Below are positions 33,801 through 46,200 of a stretch of DNA of 64,000 nt, piece after piece. The notes beneath the pieces were generated by a model. It ran no database searches. It had not been told where the DNA came from and saw only the letters and a list, made by a program, of their open reading frames with translations. The position numbers were made by a program, and so were the translations under genes. The DNA lies in assembly GCF_902686445.1 (NCBI RefSeq), contig NW_025920103.1:3456783-3520782 (forward strand), read 5' to 3'. How positions within the stretch are numbered: position 1 is the first letter of the stretch; the number at the start of each line of letters is the position of its first letter. The DNA is from Sciurus carolinensis (lineage: Eukaryota; Chordata; Mammalia; Rodentia; Sciuridae).

Positions 33801-36800
33801 CAGAGCACAGACACAGCGTACAGAGACAGAACACAGCGCCCAGAGCCTAGAGTACAGAGCACAGAGCCCAGAGCCCAGAGCCCAGAGCCCAGAAGACTGA
33901 GACAAGAGCACAGAGTACAGAGCCAGAGAAACAGCCAGATCTCAGAGCACAGAACCAGAGAACAGAGACAGAACACAAAGCCAGAATCTAGAGTACAGAG
34001 CACAGAGCACAGACCACAGAGACCAGAGCACAGAGCACAGAGCCCAGTGCCCAGAGCAATTATAGATAGACAAAACACTGAGACCAGAGCCCAGAACTCA
34101 CGTCACAGAGCACAGAGCACAGAACACAGAGCCCAGAGTACACAGCACAGACCATAGAGACCAGAGCACAGAGGACATGGCTCAGAGCATAGATCCAGAG
34201 TATAAAGACAGAATACAGAGCCCACATACCAGAGCTCACAGCACAGAGCACAGAGCCCAGAGCCAGAGCCCAGGGTGCAGAGTGCCTAGCACAGAGCACA
34301 GAGTCAGAGCACAGAATACAGAATGCAGAGCCAGAGTCCAGACAAAAAGCACAGAGCACAGAGCCAGAGCCCAGAGTCAAGAGCACAGAGAGCAGAGCTC
34401 AGAGACAGAGCACACAGCACAGAGCTCAGAGACCAGATACCATAGCAAAGAGCACAGAGCCAGGAACCCAGACCACAGAGCACAGAACATAGAGCATAAA
34501 GCCAGAGTCCAGAGCACAAAGCAGAGAGCACAGAGACCACACCACAGAGCCCAGAGCACAGAGATCATAGTTCCGAGTCCAAAGCCCAGAGCCCAGAGCT
34601 CAGAAACCAGTGACCATAGCACTAGCCGACATCCCAGAGCACAGAACACAGAGCACAGAGCCCAGTGCACAGAGTCCAGAGCATAGATCCAGAGTATAGA
34701 GACAGAACTCAGAACCCACATCCCAGAGCTCACAGCAGAGAGCACAGAGAACAGAGAGACAGCCGATAGCCAGAGCCCAATGCATAGGTAGAGCACAGAG
34801 CACAGAGTCAGAGCACAGTGCACAGAGCACAGAGAACAGACCCAGAGCCAGAGAAAGTGCCCAAAGCCAGAAACCTGGGTACAGAGTCCAGAGCACAGAA
34901 AAAGCACAGAGAACAGAGCACAGTGACCACAGACCAGAGAACAAAGCATACAGCTCAGAGCTCAGAGCACAGAGCACAGAGCCAGAGCACAGAGATCAGA
35001 GCATAGAGCACAGAACCAGAGCACACAGCAGATCCCAGAGCACAGAGACAGAACACAGAGCCCAGAGCCTATAGTACAGAGCACAGAACACAGAGAACAG
35101 AGCAGAGAGCAAAGAGCCCAGTGCCCAGAGCAATAATAGAGAGACAGAACACAGAGCCCAGAGCCCAGAGGTCAGATCACAGAGCAGAGACCACAGCACA
35201 GACCCCAGAGCACAGAGCACAGAACCCAGAGACCAGAGCTCAGAGACCAGAGCTCAGAGTTCAGATACCACAGACCATAGCATAGAGCACAGAGATCTGA
35301 GCACAGAGCTCAGATACCACAAAACATAGCATAGAGCACAGAGACCAAAACACAGAGCAAAGAGCCCAGTGCCCAGAGCAATTGTAGAGAAACAGAACAC
35401 AGAAAAAAGAGCCCTGAGCACACAGCACAGAGCACAGAGCCCAGTGCACAAATAAATGAGCCCAGAGCTGAGAGTACAGAGCCCAGAGCCCAGAGCACCG
35501 AGTCAGAGCCCAAAGACCAGACCTCAGAGACCAAGCACAGAGCACAGAGCCCAGTGCGCAAATCAATGAGCCTAGAGCACAGAGTCCAGAGCACAGAGAC
35601 CAGAGCTCAGAGACAGAGCACAGAGACCACAGACCATAGCACAGAGCACAGAACCCAGAGCCCAGAGAACACAGCACAGAACATAGAGACCAGAGCACAG
35701 AGCACATATCTCAGAGCAGAGATCCAGAGTACAGAGACAGAAGACAGAACCCACATGCCAGAGCTCACAGCAGAGAGCACCGAGCACAAAGAGAGAACCC
35801 AGAGCACAGAGTGAAGAGCACAGAGCACAGAGTCAGAGCACCACAGAGCAGAGAGCCAGTGCCCAGACACAGAGCACAGAGCACGGAGCCAGAACCCAGA
35901 GCCAAGAGCACAGAGCACAGAGCACCGAGCCAGGATGCAGAGAACAGAGACAGAGTTCAGACCCCAGACCCAGAATATTGTGAGAAAGGGTAGAGCCAGA
36001 GCACAGAGCACAGAGCACAGATACCAGACCCAGAGTCAGAGACAGTGCCCAGAGCAAGAGCCCAAAGCACAAAGTCCAGTGCACAAATCAATTACCCCAG
36101 AGCTGAGAGGACAGAGTCCAGAGCACAGAGCACAGAGTCAGAGCACAGTGCACAGAGGACAGAACCCAGAGCCAGAGCACATGGCCAGATCCGAAAGCAC
36201 AAGCCAGGGCATAGAGCCAGAGCACTGTGCTCTGGGTCTACCCTTTCTCGCCCTGGGCTCTAGATCTGTGCTCTGTTCTCTGTGCTCTGGACTATGGTCA
36301 CTGTGTTCTATATGCTCTGGGCTCTGTCTCTGTACTCTGACTCTGGCTCTGAGCTCTGTTCTCTGGGTTCTGTGTTCTGTCTCTATATTCTGGCTCTGAC
36401 TATGTGCTTGGTGCTCTGTGCTCTGGTCTCTGTGTTCTGGCTGTGTCTTCTACTGTGATCTGCACTCAGTGCTCTGCACTGTGAGTTTTGTGCTCTGGCT
36501 CTTGTCTCTGCGCTGTGTGCTCAGTCTCTGTGCTCTGGCAGTGTCCTCTGTGCTCTGTGCTCTGGGCTCTGGGCGGGTGATCTGTGCTCTACAATATGTG
36601 GTCTGTGCTCTGTCTCTGGCTGTGTCCTCTGTGCTCTGTGATCTGTGCTCTGTGCTCTGCATTGTGATATTTGTGCTCTGGCTCTGTGCTCTGGCTCTGT
36701 GCTCTGACTGTGGGCTCTGGCTGTTTGCTCTGACTCTGGCTCTGGCTCTGAGCTCTGGGCTCTGGGCTCTGTTCTCTATGCTCCCTGCTCAGGGGTCTGA

Positions 36801-37554
36801 GTTCTGGGCTCTGTGTTCTGTCTCTGTACTCTGTGTCTGGGCTCTGGGCTCTATGCTCTGTGCTCTGTGCTCTGTGCTATAAACTCTGGTCTCTGGTCTC
36901 TGTGCTCTGTGCTCTGAGCTCTGGGTTCTGGTCTCTGTGCTCTGTTCAATGTGCTCTGTGTTCTGGGATCTGTGCTATTTGCTCTTTTCTCTGTTTGCTG
37001 TGCTCTGCACTCTGTGCACTGGGCTCTGGATCTATGCTTTGTGCGCTGTTCTCTGGGCTCTGAGCACTGTGTTCTGTGCTCTGGTGTTTGGTCTCTGTGC
37101 TCTGTCTCTGTTCTTTGTGCTCATTTCTCTGGGCTGTTTACTCTGGGCTTTGGCTCTAGGCTCTGTCTCAATACTCTGGGTCTGGGCTCTTAAATCTGTC
37201 TTTGTTCTCTGTGTACTGACTCTGTGCTCCGTGCTCTGTGTACTGCACTCTGCACTCTGGGCTCTGGTTCTGTTCTCTGTGCTCTCTCCTGTGATCCTGG
37301 GATACAGGCTCTGTGTTCTCTCTCTGGACTCTGGATCAATGCTCTGTCCTCTGTGCACTGTCCTCTGTGCTATGGTCTCTGGTCTCTGAGCTCTGGGCTC
37401 TGTGCACTGTCTCTGAGCTCTGCTCTCTGGGCACTGTCCTCTGTACTCTAAGCTGTGTGTTGTGTTCTCTGTGCTCTCTGCTCTGTGCTCTGACCTCAGA
37501 GCAAAAGTCCAGTGCCAGAGCACAGAGCACAGAGCACAGAGACAGACCCAGAGT

Positions 37555-38120
37555 CAGACACTGTGCCCAGAGCAAGAGACCAGAGCCCAGAGCCCAGAGC
37601 CCAGAGTACAGAGCTCAGAGAAAGAGCACACCTCACAGAGCACAGAGACCAGAGACCATAGCACAGAGTACAGAGCCCATAGCACAAAGCAGAGAGCATA
37701 GAGCCAGAGCCACAAACCAGAGCAGAGAGACCAGAGCACCAAGCACAGAGCCAGAGCCAAGAGCACAGAGACCACAGCACAAAGAGCCCAGTGCCCAGAG
37801 CAATTGTAGAGAGACAAAACAGAGACCAGATCCCAGAGCTCAGAGCACAGAGCACAGAGACCATAATACAGAGCCCAGAGCACAGTTCACAGAGCACAGA
37901 GCCTAGACCCAGAATCAGACACAGTGCCCAGAGCAAGAGGCCAGAGCACAGAGCACAGAGCCCAGAGTACAGAGCTCAGAGAAAGAGCACACTTCACAGA
38001 GCACAGAGACCAGAGACCATAGCAGAGAATACAGAGCCTGTAGCATGGAGCAGAGAGCACAGAGCCAGAGCCACAACCCAAAGCAGGGAGACCAGAGCAC
38101 TGAGCACAGAGTCAGAACCC
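37555..38120. repeat. Tandem duplication of about 360 bp inside the array
   Basis: The stretch beginning 'cagacactgtgcccagagca' (about 37555) and running through 'gagctcagagaaagagcacac' recurs from about 37914 with the same order of variant units over roughly 200 bp. This is a second example of segmental duplication above the heptamer level. Confidence 0.65.
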
Positions 38121-41100
38121 AGAGCACAGAGACAGAGCACACAGTCTGATCCCATAGCTCAGACGCAGAGTACAGAGAGAGAACACAGAGCCCAGGGACT
38201 AGAGAACAGAGAACAGAGCACAAAGCACAGAGACCAGAGCACAAAGCAGAGAGCCCAGTGCCCAGAGCAAATGTAGAGAGACAGAACACAGAGACCAGAG
38301 CCCAGAGCTCAGAGCACAGAGCACAGAGACCAAGGCACAGAGCCCACAGTCCAGAGCACAGAGCCCAGAGACCAGAGCTCAGAGACAGAGCACAGAGCCC
38401 AGATCCCAGACCACAGAGCACAGAGCCAAGATCCCAGAAGATCCTAGAACAAAGAGCCCAGAGCCCAGTGCCCAGAGCCCAGAGCCAAGAGCACAGAGAA
38501 CAGAGCTCAGACACAGAGCACAGAGCGAAGAGCCCATAGCCCAGACCCAGAGCTCCATGCCCTGGCCCTGTGCTCTGGATCGGTGCTCTGTCCTCTGTGC
38601 TCTGGCCTCTGGTCACGGCTCTGAGCTCTGGGCTCTGGGCTCTGTCTCTGTACTCTGGCTCTGCTCTGATTTCTGGGTTCTGGGCTCTGTGTTCTGTGCA
38701 GTGTGTTCTGTGCTTTGGCCTCTGGACTCTGTGCTCTGTGCTCTGAACTCTGAGCTCTGTGCTCTGTGCTCTGGTCTGTGGTCACTGTTCTCTGTTCTCT
38801 GTTCTGTTTCTGTGTTCTGAGCTCTGTGCTCACAGCTCTGGCTTTGGGCACTTTCTCTGACTTTGGGTCTTACCTCTCTGCTCTGTGTACTGTGCTCTGA
38901 ATCTCTGCTCTGTGCTCTGTTTTCTACACTCCACACACTGGGTTCTGGCTCTGGGCTCTCTCTTTGTTCTCTGTGATCTCTGCTTTGAGCTATGAGATGC
39001 GGGCCCTGAGTTCTTCTCTGTACACTGATTCTATGCTCTCATCTATGTGCTCTCTGCTGTGGTCTCAGTGCTCTGTGGTGTGGTCTCTGTGCTCTGTATT
39101 CTGTGCTCTCTCTGAGCTCTGGCATCTGGGCTCTGTACTCTGGCTCTGTGCTCTCTGCTCTGCACTGTGAGATTTGTGCTCTGACTCTGGGCTTTGTGCT
39201 CTGTGCTCATTCTCTATACTCTGGACGTGTCCTCTGCACTCTGTGCTCTTTGCTCCGTGCTGTGTGCTCTGTGCTGTACCCTATGTACTCTGTGCTCTGG
39301 ATCTGTGCTCTGGCTCTGTGTTCTGTCTCTGGGCTCTGGTTCAGTGCTTTGGCTCTGGTTTCTGGCTCTTTGTTTTGTACTCTGTGTTCTATCTCTGTAC
39401 TCTGCTCTGGGCTCTGGGCTTTGTGTTCTGTGTTATGTCTGTATTCTAGATCTGAGATCTATGTTTTATCCTCTGTGCTCTCTTCTCTGTGCTCTGATCT
39501 CTGGGCACTGTTCTCTGTGCTCTGGGCCTTGGCTCTGGGATGTGGCCTTGTGCTCTGTGCTCTGGACTCTCTCCATTGGGCTCTGGGCTCTGTGCTGTGT
39601 GCTGCGGTCTCTGTGCTCTGGTCTCTGCACTCTGTACTCTGGGCTATAGTCTCTGTGCTCTGTGCTCTGTGCTCTGTCCTCTGGGATCAGTGCTCTTGTG
39701 CACTTGCTCTGTCCTCTGAGCACTGTACTCTGTGGTCTGCACTCTGTGCTCTGGGCTCTGGCTTTGGGCTCTGGCTATGTTCTCTGTGCTCTGTACTCTA
39801 GTCTGGACTCTGGTCTCTGTCTCTGTAGTCTTGGTCTGGGCTCTGTGCTCTTTGCTCTGTGCTCTGTGCTCTGGCTCTGTGCTCTCTGCTCTGGTTTCCA
39901 TGCTCTGGCTGGGTCCTCTATGCTCTGTGCTCTGCGTTCTCCGCTCTTGCTCTGTACTCTGCACTGTGTGTCAGGTTACCGGCTCTGATCTCTGTTTCTC
40001 TGCATAATTGCCATGCTCTGTGCTCGGGCCTCTGTGCTCTGCACTTTATGCTCAGGCTCTGTGCTCTGGGTGAGTCCTCTGTGCTCTGTGCTCTGGCTCT
40101 GTGCTCTGGTCTGTGAGTCTGCAATCTGTGCTCTGGCTCTGTGCTCTGGTCTGTGAGTCTGCAATCTGTGCTCTGGTTCTGTGGTCTGTGCTCTGTTCCA
40201 TGATCTCTGTGACCTGGCTTTCTTCTATGTGCTCTGTGCTCTGGGCTCTGGTTGTGTGCTCTGTCTCTGTACTCTGGCTTTGTCTCTGAACTCTGTTCTC
40301 TGGTCTGTATTCTATCTCTGTACTCTCTTCTACACTCTGTGCTCTGCACTATGTGCTTCATGCTCTTGCCTTGGGCTCTGTATCTGTACTCTGGCTGTGG
40401 GCTTTGTGCTCTCTGCTCTGGGCTGTGTGCTCTGAGCTTTGGCTTTAGGCTCTGTCTCAATACTCTGGGTCTGGGATCTTAACTCTGTCTTTGTTCTCTG
40501 GATACTGACTCTGTGCTCCATGCTTTGTGTTCTGCACTCTGTGCTTTGGGCTCTGCCTCTGGACTCTGGTTCTGTGCTCTGGCTCTGTGCTCTGACTCTG
40601 TGCTCTGTTCTCTGTGCTCGAGCTCTGTGCTGTGGGTTCTGTGCTCTGTGCTCTGGGCTCTGGGCACTGGTTCTGTGTTCTGTGATCTCTGCTCAGTGCT
40701 CTGATCTCTGTGACCTGGCTCTCTGCTCTGTGCTCCATGCTTTGTGTTCTGCACTCTGTGCTTTGGGCTCTGCCTCTGGACTCTCGTTCTGGACTCTGGC
40801 TCTGCGCTCTCTCTCTGTGCTCTGGTCTCTATGCTCTGGCTCTGTGCTCTGTACTCTGTGTTGTGGCACTGGGCTCAGGCCTTGCACTCTCTGCTCTGGA
40901 TGCTCTGCTCTGAGTTCTGGGCATTGTGCTCTGGGTTCTGTGCTCTGGCTTTGTCATCTGTGCTTGTGCTTTGCACTCTCTGCTCTGGCTCTGTGCTCTG
41001 CATTGTGAGTCTGGGTTCTGGCTCTGGGCTCTGGTACTCTGCTCAGTCGCTGTTCTCTGAGCTCTGGTCTGTGTGCTCTGCATTCTGTGTTCAGGCTCTG

Positions 41101-42930
41101 TGCTCTGGCCATGTCCTCTGTGCTCTGTACTCTGATCTCTGTGATCTGACTCTCTGCTCTGTGCACTATGCTCAGGTCTCTGGCTCTGAGCTCTGTCTCT
41201 GTACTCTTGCTTTGTCTCTGAGTTCTGGGCTCTGGGCTCTGTGTTGTATCTCTGTACTGTGGGTCTGTGTTCTGGCTCTGTGCTCTGGCTGTGTCTTTGA
41301 GCTCTGGGCTCTGAGCTCTGTATTCTATCTCTGTACTGTGTTCTGTGCTCTGTGCTCTGCACTATGTGCTCTATACTCTGGCTCTAGGCTCTGACTCTGT
41401 GATCTGGCTGTGCACTCTGGCTGTTTGCTCTAGCTCTGACTCTGAATTCTGGGCTCTGGGCTCTGTTCTCTGTGCTCTCTGCTCAGGATTCTGGGTTCTG
41501 GGCTCTGTGTTCTGTCTCTGTATTCTGGGTCTGGGCTCTGGGCTCTATGCTCTGTTCTCTGTGCTCTGTGCTATAAACTCTGGTCTCTGGTCTCTGGTCT
41601 CTGTGCTCTGAGCTCTGGGATCTACGCTATTTGCTCTTTTTTCTGTTTGCTGTGCTCTGCACTCTATGCACTGGGCTCTGGATCTATGCTTTGTGCTCTC
41701 TGCTCTGGGCTGTGTTCTCTGGGCTTTGGCTCTAGGCTCAGACTCAATACTCTGGGTATGTACTCTGAACTCTGTCTTTGTTTTCTGGTCCTGACTCTTT
41801 ACTCTGTGCTGTGTGTTCTGCACACTGGGCTGTGGGTTCTGACTCTGGGCTCTGTCTCTGTTCTCTGTGCTCTCTGCTGTGAGCCTGGGATGCGGGCTCT
41901 GTGTTCTTTCTCTGCACTCTGGATCAATGCTGTGGGCTCTGTGCACCAGGTTCTGTGCTCTGGGTTCTGTCCTTTGTGATATGGTCTCCAGTCTCTTTGC
42001 TCTGTGCTCTGTACACTGTCTCTGAGCTCTGATCTCTGGGCTCTGTGCTCTTAGCTCTGAGCTCTGCTCTCCGGGCTGTATGCATGGTGATCTCTGCTCT
42101 GTACTCTGTGCTCTGTGCTCTCACTCTGTACTCTGCACATTGTGCTCTGGTCTATGGGCACTGTTCTCTGTGCTCTGGTCTCTGTGCTGTGTTCTCTGTG
42201 CTTTGTGCTCTCTGCTCTGGACTAAGAGCAAGAACCCAGAGACAGAGCCGAGAGCACAGAGCCCAGAACCAGAGCCCAGAGCACAGAGACAGAACACAAG
42301 GGACAGAGGTCAGAGCACAGTAACCAAATGCCAGAGCTCTGAACACAGAGCCCAGAGCACACAGCACAGATCACAGGGCCCTGTGAACAAAGCAACGAGC
42401 CCAGAGCCAAGAGTACAGAGCCCAGAGCCCAGAGAACAGAGCCAGAGTACAGAGACCAGATGACAGAGCAAAGAGCCCAGTGGCCAGAGCAAGTGTAGAG
42501 AGACAGAACACAGAGACCAGAGCCCAGAGCACACAGAACAGAGCACAGAGCTCAGTGCACAAATCAATGAGCCCAGATCACAGAGCACAGAGCCCAGAGC
42601 TCAGAGCACAGAGCCAGAGCACAGAGACCAGAGCACAGAGCACATACCCAGAGCACAGAGACGAGAGCCAAGAGCACAGAGCCAGAGCCCAGAGCACAGA
42701 GACAGAGCACAAGGCACAGAGTGCAGAGCACAGTGACCAAAAATCAGAGAACAGAGCCCAGAGCCCAGAGCGCACAGCACAGAGCACAGAGCACAGTGCA
42801 CATATCAACAGAGAACACTGAGATTTCAGAGCCCAGAGCCCAGAGCACAAGGCACAGATTGCAGATCACAGTGACCAAAGGCCAGAGCACAGAGCACAGA
42901 GCCTAGAGCACACAGGACAGAGCAAATGGC

Positions 42931-43225
42931 CCAGTGCACAAATCAACGAGCCCAGAGTCGAGAGTACAGAGCCCAGAGCACAGAGCACAGAGGCAGAGTA
43001 CACAGTCAGATCCCAGAGCACAGAGACAGAACACAGAGCCCAGAGCCTACAGTACAGAGCACAGAGCACAGAGCCCAGTGCAAAAATCAATGAGCCCAGA
43101 GTCAAGAGTACAGAGCCCAGAGGGCAGAGCACAGAGCCAGAGCACAGAGCACAGAGCCAGAGCACACAGCCAGATCCCAGATCAGAGACAGAACACAGAG
43201 CCCAGAGCCTACAGTACAGAGCACA
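42931..43225. repeat. Tandem duplication of about 145 bp inside the array
   Basis: Two consecutive copies of a unit starting 'cccagtgcacaaatcaacga' (about 42931) and 'cccagtgcaaaaatcaatga' (about 43075), each followed by 'gcccagagt.gagagtacag' and later 'cagagacagaacacagagcc'. The copies differ at scattered positions. Confidence 0.65.
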
Positions 43226-46200
43226 GAGCACAGAAACCAGAGACCAGAGCACAGAGCAAAGTACCCAGTGGGAGAAAGACAGAACCCATAGACCAGAGCC
43301 CAGAGCTCAGAGCAGAGAGCAGAGAGACCACAGCACATAGCCCAGAGTGCAGCACACAGAGCCCAGAGTCCAGAGCTCAGAGACACAGCCCAGAGCCCAG
43401 AGCACCAAGCACAGAGCCAGAGCACAGAGACCAGAGCAGAGCCCAGAGCCAGAGCCCAAAGCCAAGAGCACAGAACCAGAGCACAGAGACCAGAGTACAG
43501 AGCACAGAGCCATAATACACAGTCAGATCCCAGAGCACAGAGACAGAATGCAGAGCCCTGAGCCTACAGTACAGAACACAGAGTATAGAGCACAGAGATC
43601 AGAGCACAGAGCACATAGCATGGAGCACACAGACCTTAGCACAGAGCCCATAGCACAGAGCACAGAGCCCAGAGACCAGAGCTCAGAGACAGAGCACAGA
43701 ACCCAGTGCACAAATCAATGATCCCAGAGCATAGAGCCCACAGCACCAAGTCAAGAGCTCAGAGAACAGAGCTCAGAGACCACAGACCACAGACTATAGC
43801 AAAGAGCTCAGATCCCAGAGCCCAGAGAACACAGAACAGAACATAGAGAACAGAGCACAGAACACATAGCTCAGAGCAGAGATCCAGAGTACAGAGACAG
43901 AAGACAGAGCCCACATGCCAGAGCTCACAGCAGAGAGCACAGAGAACAGAGAGACCAGAGCACAGAGCACAGAGCACTGAGCCAGGATGCACATAACAGA
44001 GACAGAGTTCAGAGCCCAGACCCTGAGTATTGAGTGAGAGTGTAGAGACAGAGCCAGAGCACACAGCCCAAAGCACAGAGCACAGAAGAACAGAGCCAGA
44101 GCACAGAGCACAGAGCACAGATACCAAACCCAGAGTCAGAGACAGTGCCCAGAGCAAGAGCCCAAAGCACAAAGCCCAGTGCATATATCAATGAGCTATA
44201 GATGAGAGGAGAGAGTCCAGAGCCCAGAGCCCAGAGCCAGAACACAGAGACCAGAGCACAGAGCACAGAGCCAGAGCACACAGCCAGATCCCAAAGCACA
44301 AGCCAGAGCACTGTGCTCTGGGCACTGGTCCTGGGTTCTGGCTCTGTACTCTGGACTCGGGTCACTGTGCTCTTTGCTCTGATCTCTGTCTCTGTACTCT
44401 GACTCTAGCTCTGAGCTCTGTGTTCTGTGCTCTGTGTACTGTCTCTGTACACTGGCTCTGACTCTGTGCTTGGTGCTCTGTGCTCTTCTGTGCTCAGACT
44501 TCTGGGCTCTGGGCTCTGGCTCTATGCTCTGTGCTCTGCACTCTGCGCACTGGGCTCAGTCTCTGAGCTGTCTCTGTTTGCTGTGCTCTCTGCTTTGAGC
44601 TCTGGAATGTGGGGTTTGAGTTCTGTCTCTGTACTCTGGATCTATGCTCTGAGCTATGAGTTCTCTGCTCTGGTCTTTGTGCTCTGGGCTCTGTGCTCTG
44701 TTCTATGGTCTGTGGTCTCTGTGCTCTGTGATCTGGGCTCTCTCTCACCTCTGTTGTCTGGGCTCTGTGCTCTGTCTCTGTGCTCTCTGCTCTGTTCTCT
44801 GTGCTCTGCACTGTGAAATTTGTGCTCTCACTCTGGTCTCTGTGCTCTGTGCTCATTCTCTGCTCTGGCAGTGTCCTCTGCACTGTGCTCTGCACTCTGG
44901 GCTGTGTGCTCTGTACTCTACACTATGTGCTCTGTGCTCTGGATCTGGGCTCTGTGTTCTGACCTCTGTGCTCTGTGCTCTGTGCTCTTGCTCTGGGCTC
45001 TGGCTCTGTATTCTTGGCTCTATTCTGGGTTCTGGTCTCTGTGCTCTGTGCTGTGTATTCTGGGCTCTGGACTCTGTATTCTGTCTCTGAGCTCTGGCTC
45101 TGTGCTCTGGGCTCTGGGCTCTGTGCTCTGGGATCTGTGCTCTGACTCTGTGCTCTGGCTCTGGGCTCTGGGCTCTCTGTTCTGGTCTCTTTGCTCTATG
45201 CTCTGAACTCTGGGCTCTTTGCCATTTGTTTTGTCTCTGTTTCTGGGTCTTGGCTCTGGACTCTGGTTCTTTGCTCTTGCTCTTTGTTCTGTTCTCTGGT
45301 CTCTGTGCTCTGGATCTGTGCTTTGAGCTCTGGGCTGTGGTCTCTGTGTTTTGTCTCTCTACTCTGGGTCTGGACTCTGGGTTGTAGTCTCTGTGCTCTG
45401 GTCTCTGTGCTCTGAGTTCTGGGCTCTGCTCTCTGTATTGTTTCTCTGTACTTTGGGTCTAGGCCCTGGGTTCTGTGCCCTATACTTTGGTCTCTGGTCT
45501 TTGTGCTCTGTGCTCTGTTGTCTGTGCTCTGGTCTCTATGCTCTGGGCTCTGGGCTCTGGGCTATGTGCCTTGGATTCTTTGCTCTGTTCTCTGATGTCT
45601 GTGTTCTGGTCTTTTGCCTCTGTGCTCTGAACTCTGTAAACTGGACTGTGAGCTCTGTGTTCTGTCTCTCTACTCTGGGTCTGTGTTCTGGGCTCTGGGC
45701 TCTGACTCTGTGCTCTGTGTTCTCTGTTCTGTGCTCTATGCTCTGTGATCTGTGCTCTGAACTTTGCACTTTGGTCTCTGGTTCTGTGCTCCATGCTTTC
45801 TGCTCTGTGTTCCGGGATCTGTGCTCTGTTCTCTGGCTAGGTTATCTGACTCTGTGCTCTGCACTGTGCACACTGAGCTCTGGATCAGTTCTCTGCTCTG
45901 TGCTTCGTGTTCTGTGCTATGCAGTCTGCACTCTATGCTCTGGGCTCTGGATCAGTTCTCTGGCTCTGTGCTCTGTGCTCTGTGCTCTGAGTCTGTGCTC
46001 TCTCTCTCTGCACTCTTATTCTGACTCTGAGCACTGGGCACTGAGCGTGGTGTTCTGTCTCTGTACTCTGGGTCTTGGTTTAGGGCACTGGCTGTGTGCT
46101 CTGGTCTCTGTACTCTGTGCTCTGTGTTCTGGAATCTGTGCTCTGTGCTCTGGGCTCTTTGCTTTGCTCTCTGTGCTCTGGGCTCTGGCTCTGTGCACTG

